From an uncultured Prevotella sp. (GTDB lineage Bacteria > Bacteroidota > Bacteroidia > Bacteroidales > Bacteroidaceae), in contig CAMNII010000013.1 of the NCBI GenBank assembly GCA_946540435.1, positions 1-54,598 on the forward strand: a stretch of 54,598 nt of DNA. The letters run 5' to 3'. Positions 42,197 to 51,100 of the stretch are shown in pieces. The notes under the pieces are model-generated. The model ran no database searches. It was not told the origin of the DNA and was given only the letters and a program-made list of their open reading frames with translations. Position 1 is the stretch's first letter. Every line of letters begins with the position of its first letter. A program made the translations under genes and the position numbers.

Positions 42197-42235
42197 ACGC
42201 TCTCAAGCGTTCATTGACATTCCGTTTTTATCACA

Positions 42236-42503
42236 CGTATGTCCTAAAAACAGCTGTCCTTATGTACGTCTGTTCGTATGTCTTTAAAAACAACTGTCCT
42301 TATGTACGTCTGTTCGTATGTCCTAAAAAACAGCTGTCCTTATGTACGTCTGTTCGTATGTCCTTAAAACAGCTGTCCTTATGTACGTCTGTTCGTATGT
42401 CCTAAAAACAGCTGTCCTTATGTACGTCTGTTCGTATGTCCTTAAAAATAGCTGTCCTTATGTACGTCTGTTCGTATGTCCTAAAAAACAGCTGTCCTTA
42501 TGT
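42236..42503. repeat. 39/40-nt tandem repeat array, 6.8 units
   Basis: Units begin at 42236, 42275, 42315, 42355, 42394, 42433 and 42473 (last one truncated). Each reads CGTATGTCCTAAAAACAGCT then GTCCTTATGTACGTCTGTT, varying mainly in the length of the A-run. Each unit contains the palindrome ACAGCTGT. The array ends 2 nt before the stop of the outer-membrane protein gene. Units are contiguous with no unique spacers, so it is not CRISPR. Confidence 0.95.
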
Positions 42504-42505
42504 TC

Positions 42506-43738
42506 CTACTGTACAGCGAAGGTCACCTGTTGTTGGGTGCCTGGTTCAATGGTGATACGTGCCAGGCTGATGCCATAGCGGCGGACGAGTTGGTTGCTGG
42601 CCTCCTGGGCTTGAGCCTTGTTGCCACGGATGATGACGGTGGACTTTGGATGCGTCTTCATATATGTGGCTACCTCTGTCACGCCTTTCATCGGCTGACG
42701 TACAGGCGAAGAGGTGACAGGCTTCGATGGAGCGGGAGTACTCTTCTTCTGGGTATTCTCCGTCTTGGCAGGCTTGTCGGCCTTCTCCGTCTTGGCGGGC
42801 TTGTCGGTTTTCTCCGTCTTAGCGGGCTTGTCGGCCTTCTCCGTCTTAGCGGGCTTGTCGGCCTTCTCCGTCTTGGCGGGCTTGTCGGCCTTCTCCGTCT
42901 TAGCGGGCTTGTCGGCCTTCTCTTCTGCGACAGGTTCTTTTTGTTCGTCCTTGAACAGGTGGAAGGCGAACTCATCATCGGAATCCTCCTCGGTAACATC
43001 CTCAGGCAGGGTGACCGTGACAGGCTCAGCAACAGGTTCGACAAGCGGTTCGTCTGTCGGCTCGTCGGCAGCAGGAACGTTCTTTTTCTTACCCTTGAAG
43101 ATCTTCTTCAACGACACGCCCTTGAACAGATTGCTCCACGAGAAGCGGTAGTTGGCACCGACGGAAATCTGCAGTGCCGAGTAGTTGATATTATACTGTG
43201 TCCGGGAGTAATGGTCCAGGTTGTAGTTGATGGCTGGCTGGAGATAGACGAAGAACTGTTTGTTCCGTCCGAGGTTGACACCCAGGTCGGCACCGAACTT
43301 CGAGATGAAGTCGTTATTGTTCTCGGCGATGGGGAACCCGCAGATGTGGTTGATGCCGAAGCCACCGAAGAGGCGTACCTCATAGAAGCTGCGCTGTCCT
43401 TCGGCAGGATGGAAGAGCAGCGGCGAGAGGTTGACGACAGCCAACAGGTCTGCATTGATGGCTTTGACAAAGCATTTGCTGGCACCAAACTTCACATCTC
43501 CGAAGAATGCCGTCCCCTCGGCGACATATCCGAAATAGGGTGTCATGTCATACCCCAGCCGGACGGCCATAGACGCATTGGGGTTACCGAAGAAGCCGTT
43601 GTTGGTGGTCTTGGAGTTGAGGCCATAGGTGGCGCCGACATACCATTTGTCAACTTTCATGCCTTGCTGCGAGGAGTGCTGTGCATACATGGTCACCATG
43701 GTAAACAAGGCCAATGTAAAGAGTAGAATTCTCTTCAT
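42506..43738 (-). CDS. Outer-membrane beta-barrel protein with nonapeptide-repeat linker
   Basis: 410 aa from the ATG at 43738 (MKRILLFTLALFTMVTMYAQ, signal peptide); the frame to 43819 begins upstream of the promoter and was rejected. Residues ~25-215 form a barrel-like domain with strands such as DKWYVGATYGLNSK and QISVGANYRFSW. Then come a basic stretch (KGKKKN), an acidic Pro/Glu region, and six copies of a KADKPAKTE nonapeptide (one has Thr for Ala). The last ~70 residues (GVTEVATYMKTHPKSTVIIR, then NQLVRRYGISLARI) match the C-terminal half of an OmpA-like peptidoglycan-binding domain. The design is a barrel tethered to the wall by a repetitive linker. Confidence 0.8.
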   Translation of the reverse strand: MKRILLFTLALFTMVTMYAQHSSQQGMKVDKWYVGATYGLNSKTTNNGFFGNPNASMAVRLGYDMTPYFGYVAEGTAFFGDVKFGASKCFVKAINADLLAVVNLSPLLFHPAEGQRSFYEVRLFGGFGINHICGFPIAENNNDFISKFGADLGVNLGRNKQFFVYLQPAINYNLDHYSRTQYNINYSALQISVGANYRFSWSNLFKGVSLKKIFKGKKKNVPAADEPTDEPLVEPVAEPVTVTLPEDVTEEDSDDEFAFHLFKDEQKEPVAEEKADKPAKTEKADKPAKTEKADKPAKTEKADKPAKTEKTDKPAKTEKADKPAKTENTQKKSTPAPSKPVTSSPVRQPMKGVTEVATYMKTHPKSTVIIRGNKAQAQEASNQLVRRYGISLARITIEPGTQQQVTFAVQ

Positions 43739-43765
43739 TTTTCTACATTTTAAGTTTTTCTGATG

Positions 43766-43796
43766 CAAAGGTACAAATAAGTAAGCTAAATTCAAA
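43766..43796 (-). promoter_or_regulatory. Promoter of the outer-membrane protein gene
   Basis: Minus-strand TACCTTTG (43766-43773) with TTTG (43793-43796) 19 bp upstream; leader about 20 nt. See the conserved block shared with the SusC promoter. Confidence 0.85.
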
Positions 43797-43929
43797 GGAA
43801 AACTTGTTTTTCTTTTCATTTCCGAACGAAAGTACCTTATTTAAAGGTACAAAAAAAATATGTAACAAGTAACAAAAAGAACGAATTTGTCCTTAAGCGA
43901 ACAAAAACTTCTGTCAGACAGAAGGTTTT

Positions 43930-44069
43930 AAGACAGAAGAACAGACGAACATAAGGACTGATGGGGTTAAGACAGAAGAACAGACGAACAGATGGACAGA
44001 TGGACAGATGGTTTTAAGGACAGAAGAACAGACGAACATAAGGACTGATGGGGTTAAGACAGAAGAACA
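43930..44069. repeat. 39-nt type repeats, inverted relative to 42236-42503
   Basis: Units starting AAGACAGAAGAACAGACGAA recur at about 43930 and 43969 and again near 44015 and 44055; the full unit is 39 nt and continues CATAAGGACTGATGGGGTT. One unit carries GATGGACA insertions instead. The segment GAACAGACGAACATAAGGAC is the reverse complement, with one mismatch, of the conserved part of the 42236-42503 units. Confidence 0.8.
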
Positions 44070-44225
44070 GACGAACAGAAGTCTAAACGACTAAACGACC
44101 AGACAACTAAACAACTAACAAGACGAACAGAAGTCTAAACGACTAAACGACCAAACAACTAAACAACTAACAAGACGAACAGAAGTCTAAACGACTAAAC
44201 GACCAAACAACTAAACAACTAACAA
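44070..44225. repeat. 52-nt tandem repeat, three units
   Basis: Three near-identical 52-nt units at 44070, 44122 and 44174, each starting GACGAACAGAAGTCTAAACG and made internally of CTAAACGA/CTAAACAA subunits; the first has one substitution. Nothing else is recognisable in 43839-44248. Confidence 0.95.
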
Positions 44226-44248
44226 GACGGACAGATGGGGTTTAATGG

Positions 44249-44289
44249 AAAGCAAAAAGCAAGGACTCGCCGTGATGGCGAATCCTTGC
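44249..44289 (-). terminator. Intrinsic terminator of the LRR gene
   Basis: Minus strand: GCAAGGA/TCCTTGC stem with inner CGCC/GGCG pairing, followed by CTTTTTGCTTTCC. It ends 22 nt past the stop codon. Confidence 0.88.
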
Positions 44290-44311
44290 TCCTATTTCTC
44301 AATATGGATAA

Positions 44312-45058
44312 TTACTTTGTCGTGGCGGGCGCACTCAGCGGGATGTCTTCGATGCGGCCGTCGAACTCCTCGATGAAGAAGTCCTTCCATACATTACCTT
44401 CGGCATAGCCCTTGCTGCTCTTCGGCACATAGATGGTGACCCAGGTGCGGTCTACCTTCTCAAAGGCGTTCTCCTCACAGGTGGGAGGCGTGCCGCCAGC
44501 CAGATAGATGGACAGCAATGATGTGCAACGCGAGAAGGCATTGGCACCGATAGCGGTGACGCTGCTGGGGAGCACGACAGACTTCAGTGCTGTGCAACCA
44601 TAGAACATCTCGTTGCCTACGGCTGTCACACCATTGGGGATGAGCAACGACGAGATGGCGGCGCATCCCTCGAAGGCACCTTCGCCGATGGCTGTCACAC
44701 TGGCAGGGATATTGATGCCTGCTATCTGTGAGCAGTTATAGAAGGCATAGCTCTTGATGGTCTTCACCGTGCTGGGGATGGTCACTGACGTCAGCTGGGA
44801 GCAGTCGCGGAAAGCATATTCGCCGATAGAGACGACGGTGAATGTCTTGCCGTTGAAGGTGACGGTGGAAGGTATCGTCACGGCACCGGTATAAGCTGTG
44901 CGGTTCTGATCGGAGAATACCTTATTGGCAACCTCCAACTCGGTGGTGGAGATACGATAGTAATAGATACCATCTACTTCGCAGTCGTAGGCGAGCGCCT
45001 TGGTACCATTCAGCAAGGCTGTTGCGACAATCATTAATGTCAGAAAAAACCTTTTCAT
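44312..45058 (-). CDS. BspA-type leucine-rich repeat exported protein
   Basis: 248 aa from the ATG at 45058 (MKRFFLTLMIVATALLNGTK, a signal peptide). After a short beta region (DGIYYYRISTTELEVANKVF) come four or five LRR_5 units of about 23 residues, e.g. YAFRDCSQLTSVTIPSTVKT and NAFSRCTSLLSIYLAGGTPP. A short C-terminal segment follows (WVTIYVPKSSKGYAEGNVWK) as seen at the end of many such proteins, where the last coordinates of the repeat domain are capped. BspA-like proteins bind host or matrix molecules or other bacteria. No T9SS sorting domain is visible. The frame to 45148 starts upstream of the promoter. Confidence 0.85.
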   Translation of the reverse strand: MKRFFLTLMIVATALLNGTKALAYDCEVDGIYYYRISTTELEVANKVFSDQNRTAYTGAVTIPSTVTFNGKTFTVVSIGEYAFRDCSQLTSVTIPSTVKTIKSYAFYNCSQIAGINIPASVTAIGEGAFEGCAAISSLLIPNGVTAVGNEMFYGCTALKSVVLPSSVTAIGANAFSRCTSLLSIYLAGGTPPTCEENAFEKVDRTWVTIYVPKSSKGYAEGNVWKDFFIEEFDGRIEDIPLSAPATTK

Positions 45059-45106
45059 CTTATTCTTAATCCTATTGTTTTCTGTTCTAAGTTGCATAAT
45101 ACGGCA

Positions 45107-45137
45107 CAAAGGTACTAAAAAAAACGTTGTGTGCAAA
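45107..45137 (-). promoter_or_regulatory. Promoter of the BspA-type LRR gene
   Basis: Minus-strand TACCTTTG (45107-45114) with TTTG (45134-45137) 19 bp upstream. It lies between the stop of the giant gene and the LRR ATG. Confidence 0.85.
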
Positions 45138-45172
45138 AAATTTGCCAACTTTTTTGTTCCTTTCTGCCACTA

Positions 45173-48100
45173 TCATTGTCCGATGGTCACATCAGTATTT
45201 CCTGAAACGATGGCTGTTGCTCCGAGTCCGCCGCCGAAGACATTGTTGCGGATGTCGACACCCTCGGTGTTCTGCGTCTTGTCCGGATCGCCGGCAGCCT
45301 TTGACGTCAGCGTCACCGTGGGATCAGTACCGATATGCACATGGGTGTCACCATAGACGGGTGCAGCGTTACCACCGCCATACACCGTTCCTACGGCACC
45401 AATCTTGCCGGCCTCGTGGGTGGGCAGAATGACCGAGGAGGTGACGGTTGAGGGCTGGCTGGCATCGTCATGATATTCGACGGTGGCACCGTTGTATGCC
45501 CAAGGCGATGTGGGTGAGGCATGTTCACCGACAATCTCGTTGATGTTCACCGTGGGACTGCCGACAACTTCAGCCTTCTCACCCAGTCCGCCGCCGAAGA
45601 TGCGGCCAATGCTGGTGAACGAGCGGATGTTCAGCGTGGGGTTGTTCTTCGGGTTGTCACCGGTCTTCTTCGTGACCCATACGGTCTCTCCGCCGACCTC
45701 CTGTTGCTCATATCCGTAGATGGAGTAGGCAGCCTGGTTACCGCAGCCGTAGAGCTCACCGATGGTGATGGGGTTACAGCCTGTCTCCTCGATGTTCACC
45801 GTGATGGAGCCGCTGATCTTTCCGCCGATATTGTTTCCGCCAAAGACGCGGCCGAAGTGTCCGCTGGTAATGGTCAGCTCGATGTCGCTACCAACGTCGG
45901 CATTCTTCGCACCGCCATAGACGACATTCAGCTTGCTGACACATCCCAGGTCGATGGCAGCACCACCTTCCATGTAGGCTTCGTTACCGCCACCATATAC
46001 CTCGTCGAGTTCCAACGGACAGAGGGGATTGCCTTCACCATCCTTCTGCTCGTCGATGACAACCTTTCCTTCACCACGGATGTTACCCAGGGTATTCGAT
46101 CCGCCAAAGGCATTATGGACGGTACCGCCATACAGGTTGGCGATAGCCGTTCCCTGACCATATTCACCGCCGCCGTTGGGCTTGTATCCTACGTCGGCAC
46201 CGGGGTTGGGTGAGCCGTCGTCGAGGTTGTCGGCACCGTTACCACCGGCGAAGACGGTTCCTATCTCGTAGCAGGCATTCACCGTCACCTCGGCAGCAGG
46301 TACGGCAGCGGCATTACCACCGCCATAGGCATATTCAATGCTGGTGTCGTCACAACCGTAGATATTCACCCTGGCCTTGCTGCCATTGTCGGCAGGCACA
46401 TAGGCGGCCTCGTTGCCACCGCCATAGACGGCGAGCAACTCATAGGTGTTGGTGTCTTTCGTCGGTTTGGCCTGAACGCTACCGGTATTGTCTTTCTTTA
46501 CGGTCTTATACACGTTCACCTCGACTTCGCCCTTCGGCGTTCCATTATAGTTGTTGGCGCCATGGAGCGCACCCTTCACTTCGCAGTCGTTGGTAGCACC
46601 GGTCTCTGTGCTGCCGTTGAGTGTCAGGGTGACATCTCCATAGACAATAGCTTCCACGGCGGGAAGACCATTTGCTTTCCTACCCAGTCCGCCACCGTAG
46701 GCCTTGCCATGGAGCATGTCGCCATCGGTGCCGATGGTACCGCCGACAAGGTTCACCACAGTCTGGTAGCGGGCAGCCTTGGTATCCTTTCCTGCCGCCC
46801 AGGTATTGTTCGTGGCATCCCAGTTAGAGAGATTCGTATGGGCAAGGGCACCGCCGCCATAGAGGTCGGTCTTCACCCATCCGCTATTCATATTCACCGT
46901 CACGCCGTTGTTCACGATGCCGGCCTCACCACCACCGAAGACGCTGCCGACGATGAGCTGGGTGGTACTGCCGTCATCGCTGGTCGGCGTGGAAGGATAG
47001 TTGATATTCACCTCAGAGTCATTGTCTACGAAGGCGAGTTCTTTGTCGCCCTCTGCCTTGGCACTCAAGTCACCCTTCGGTCCGCCATATACATTACCGT
47101 TGATACGGCCGCCACTGACATTCACCGTAGCCTTGCCATAGGTGGAACCCATAGAGCCTCCACCAAAGACGTTCTTCTGGATCTTTCCGCCGGTGACATT
47201 GACGGTGGCTGTGCCGAAGACGATACCTGCCATGGGGTTGAAGAAGGTCTCCGTGTCCGTATCGATGACACCATTGCCGTCGGCATCATAGGTGTAGCTG
47301 TCGGTTCCGCATCCGGCACCATAGACATTGCCATGCTCGTAAGATGCATCATCCGGACCGATGGTGCCACTGTAGACATTCACAATAGCGTTACCCAGGT
47401 TATGGCCGTTCTCACCGCCTCCATAGACGGAGCCTTTCACCAATGGTGTCGTGAGGGTGGTGCCGCTGTCGCTGGTGCCGATGGTGACGATGGAGTTGTT
47501 CACCCATGCCACTTCATTGACGCCGGCTCCAACAATCGGACGGGCATCATCACCACGCGACGAGCCGTTCACCATGCCGTTGTTGTAGCCGTTGATACCG
47601 ATGACACCACCGGTAACGGTGACGGTAGCAAGGCCACCGGCGGTGCAGATCTCCTCGCCCGTCGTAGTATTGAGTTCATAGGTTCCGACAGAGCCCAGGG
47701 CTCCGCCGCCATAGACGTTATGGTAGATATTGCCACCGCTGACCAGAACAGTGGAATTGCCCTTGACGAGGCCGGCCTCCATATAGTCGAGGGCGCCCTT
47801 GCCACCACCATAGACATTACCCATGCGGTAGCCGCCGTACTTCACGTAGCCGGGCTTCTCATAGCTGCTTCCATAGACGGAGTTCTTGCCGATGGCACCA
47901 CCGCTGATCTCAATATCGGTATTGCCATAGACCTGTGCCAGCTCACCACCGCCATAGACGCTGGCGAGGACAATGCCTGCCGACATGTTCACATCGGTGT
48001 TTCCTCCCACCACACCGGCAGTTCTTCGTGCAGAGGCAACGGTCACGGAACGGCCGTTATAGGTAGTGGTAGTACCGAAGTCGGCCTCATCCACATTACT

Positions 48101-51100
48101 GCCGTAGCCGGCACCATAGACGCTTCCGAAGGTATAGGTACCATCGACGACGCCCGGTACCTCAGTACCTACCAGCGTACCGATGGTGCCACCGGTGATA
48201 TTAAGCTGCGTACCTTCCGCCACAATTCCTATCTCACCGCCACCATAGACATTACTCTTGATGGTGCCACCTGAGATGTTCACCACGGTCGAGCGTACCT
48301 TACCCATTTCGCCCCAGTCAGGGATGACCGTACCATTCAGGAAATACAGACGTCCCATGGCACCGGCAAACACGTTGCCGCCCTTGGTATGCATCAGTCT
48401 GTTCTTGTCCGTACCGGTAGTGCCGAACTCGGTGTAAGGAATGTTGTTCTCGCTCTTCCATGTTGTCCACTGCGCAGGAGTCATATCCTCGTTGGAAGGA
48501 AGGATGTATTCGTGGTCGTTGCCTATCGTACCGCCAGAGATATTGATGGTGACATTGCCATGGTCGGCATCGCCAGCCGACCCCATCAGCTTGCCATAGT
48601 TGGCATCTGTGGACGAGACGAGGTAGGTGCCTACCGAAGCCAGACGACCACCACCATAGACGGAGCCGAGAATCTTTCCGCCATCGATAGTGACACCGAT
48701 ATTACCCTGTACGACACCAGCAGTCAACGCTTCACCACCGAAGCCGCGGCCTGCACCGAAGATGTTACCATCGACATACGAGGTTCCCCATGTGCCGATG
48801 ACAGGATCGCTGTCGTTCTTCTTCTTAATATTGACATAGACATCACCAAGGACGTGGCCATCCTCTCCGCCGCCGAATATCGAACCATAGATAATCGGAC
48901 GGGCCACACTGTCGTTAACCTCGACGATGACATTACCCACATTGGTACGCTCGTTGAAGTAAGGACGCTGGTCGCCCTTGCCGGCACCGAACAGATAGCA
49001 CGTTACGGGGTGGTCGGAAATCTGCTGAACGGTGCGGGGTACGCCGAGGGTACCGCCGGCCATCTTCACATGGCAGGTACCAAAGACATCCGTCAGCTCA
49101 TTACCGCCGTAGACACTCGTCAGAATATGTCCGCCGGTAATCTCGACATAGGTGTCACCCTCGACCATACCGGCCGACGGCAACCATTCATAGTCATCGG
49201 GCGTGACGCCATATTTCTTATAAGGATAGTAGCCGGAGCCACCACCGAAGACATTACCATAGAAGGTATGTCCGTCGCTGGCTTCAGGAGAGCCGCCAGG
49301 GGCAGCACCGTACTGGTCGAAGGGTTTGTATTCCTTCTCTCCCGTCACAGCATTGACGACCTTACCATAGGGCCAGTGCACACACTCTGCCAATGCATTT
49401 TCTGCCGTCACCGTCGTCGTGGTGGGGTCAATGAACTGTTCGTCAGTATAGGGAGCACTCTCGCCCTCACCGCAACCAATCTGACCGCCACGGATGTAGA
49501 CCGCTGTATTGGTGAGCACGCGACCGTTCTCGCTACCGCCATAGACACCGCCTGTGATGAAGGCAGAGCCACTGACGGTCACCAGCGTCGCATTGACATA
49601 GGTCCGGAAGTCGATATCCGCATCTTCTGCCGGGTCTTTCTGGTCACCACGGCTGGCACCGAAGATGTATCCAAAGTCATCACTGATGGACATTGTCGTG
49701 GGACCCACCTGTCCGCCGCTGACCGTGACGGTACACAAACCGGTATTCGCTGCGGCGGTCTTCGGCTTACCGATACAATCGTGTGCAGCTGTGGTATGCT
49801 CATATTTGAAGTCGGCAGGGTCGGTCGTCGTGGTAAACGTGCCTACGGAACCCAGGTTACCGCCACCGAAGATGCGGTTATGCACATAGCCGTCGGTCAT
49901 CGTAACAATGGTATTTCCCGTGATGTCGGCATTGTTACCGCCACCATAGACATTATTCTCCACACGGCTGTTGGCCTTCCGGATAATCACCGTGGCACTG
50001 CCGTCTACCAGGGCGGCATCACCACCGCCATAGACGTTGCGGCCGACGGTGGCGACATCAGCAGCATTGGTGGGATCACCTATCGTCACCACAGGATTAC
50101 CGGTGACAACGGCAGAAGTACCCAGTCCACCACCGAAGACATCGTAGTTCACCCGGCCATTGATGATATTCACCTGTGGGTAGTCAGGTGCGGCAGCGGG
50201 TGCGGTGTAAGCAGCCTCGTTGCCACCGCCATAGACATAGTCTACGTTCCAGCCGCAACTCTCATCCTGCCTGTTGATATTCACGGTAATCGTACCACTG
50301 ATGGTACCTTCGAGGTTGTTGCCACCGAACACCTTACCGATGTTTCCACCGATGATGTTCAGGATGACGTCGCCGTCGATATTCGCCTTGTTGGCACCGC
50401 CGTAGACGGCATCGATCTTGTTGCCGGCTTCCATACAGCCGATGGTGATGACGCCGGGACCGCTGTCGGCCTCGTTACCGCCACCGAACAGGTTATCGAC
50501 GTTCAGGGGACACGAGGAGTCGGAGTGGGCATCGACACTCATGCTGCCACGGATGACACCCTTGGCGTTGCTGCCGCCGAAGACATTGGTGATCGTACCG
50601 CCCAGCACCGTCGTAGTGGCGATACCGGTACCGTAGGTTCCGTTGGCATTGTCGGCGGTATAGGCCGTCATATCAAGGATACCGACGTCGGCACCGGGAT
50701 TCTCTTGCCACGAGGTACCGTTGTTCTTGGTAATCTTGTCTTTACCGTTACCACCGCCAAAGACATTATCGATGATGTCGGCACCCAGGACGAGTACACC
50801 TGTTGAAGGTGTTGCCGCAGCATTACCGCCACCATAGACATATTCAATACCGATGTCGTCACAACCATCGATGACAACAAGCAACGGGCTGTTGTTGACG
50901 GTGTAGGTGGCCGACTCGCTATTCTTATTCGTATAGGTATATTCCGAGGCAGCAGACAGCGTGGCAGCCACCGGGTTATAGGCTGCCAGGTTACCACCGC
51001 CATAGACGGCCTTCATATCGATGACGCCGGCAGCATGGGCCGTGCCGTCGGAAGCCACGGTCTTCTTCACCAGAACCAGGACCTTGCCTTGCGGCGTACC

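Noticed and set aside
42236..42503. CRISPR array
   Set aside because: Units are contiguous copies with no unique spacers and there are no cas genes.
42181..42578. Plus-strand ORFs encoding repeated MYVCSYVLKTAVL
   Set aside because: They are translations of the 39-nt tandem array, change frame with A-run length, and have no ribosome-binding site.
46562..50806. Long plus-strand ORFs (570 and 805 codons, plus 446 codons at 52910-54250) opposite the giant gene
   Set aside because: They are antisense to a highly repetitive coding frame, have odd His/Asp/Thr-rich compositions mirroring GGG-type codons, and no domain or promoter.
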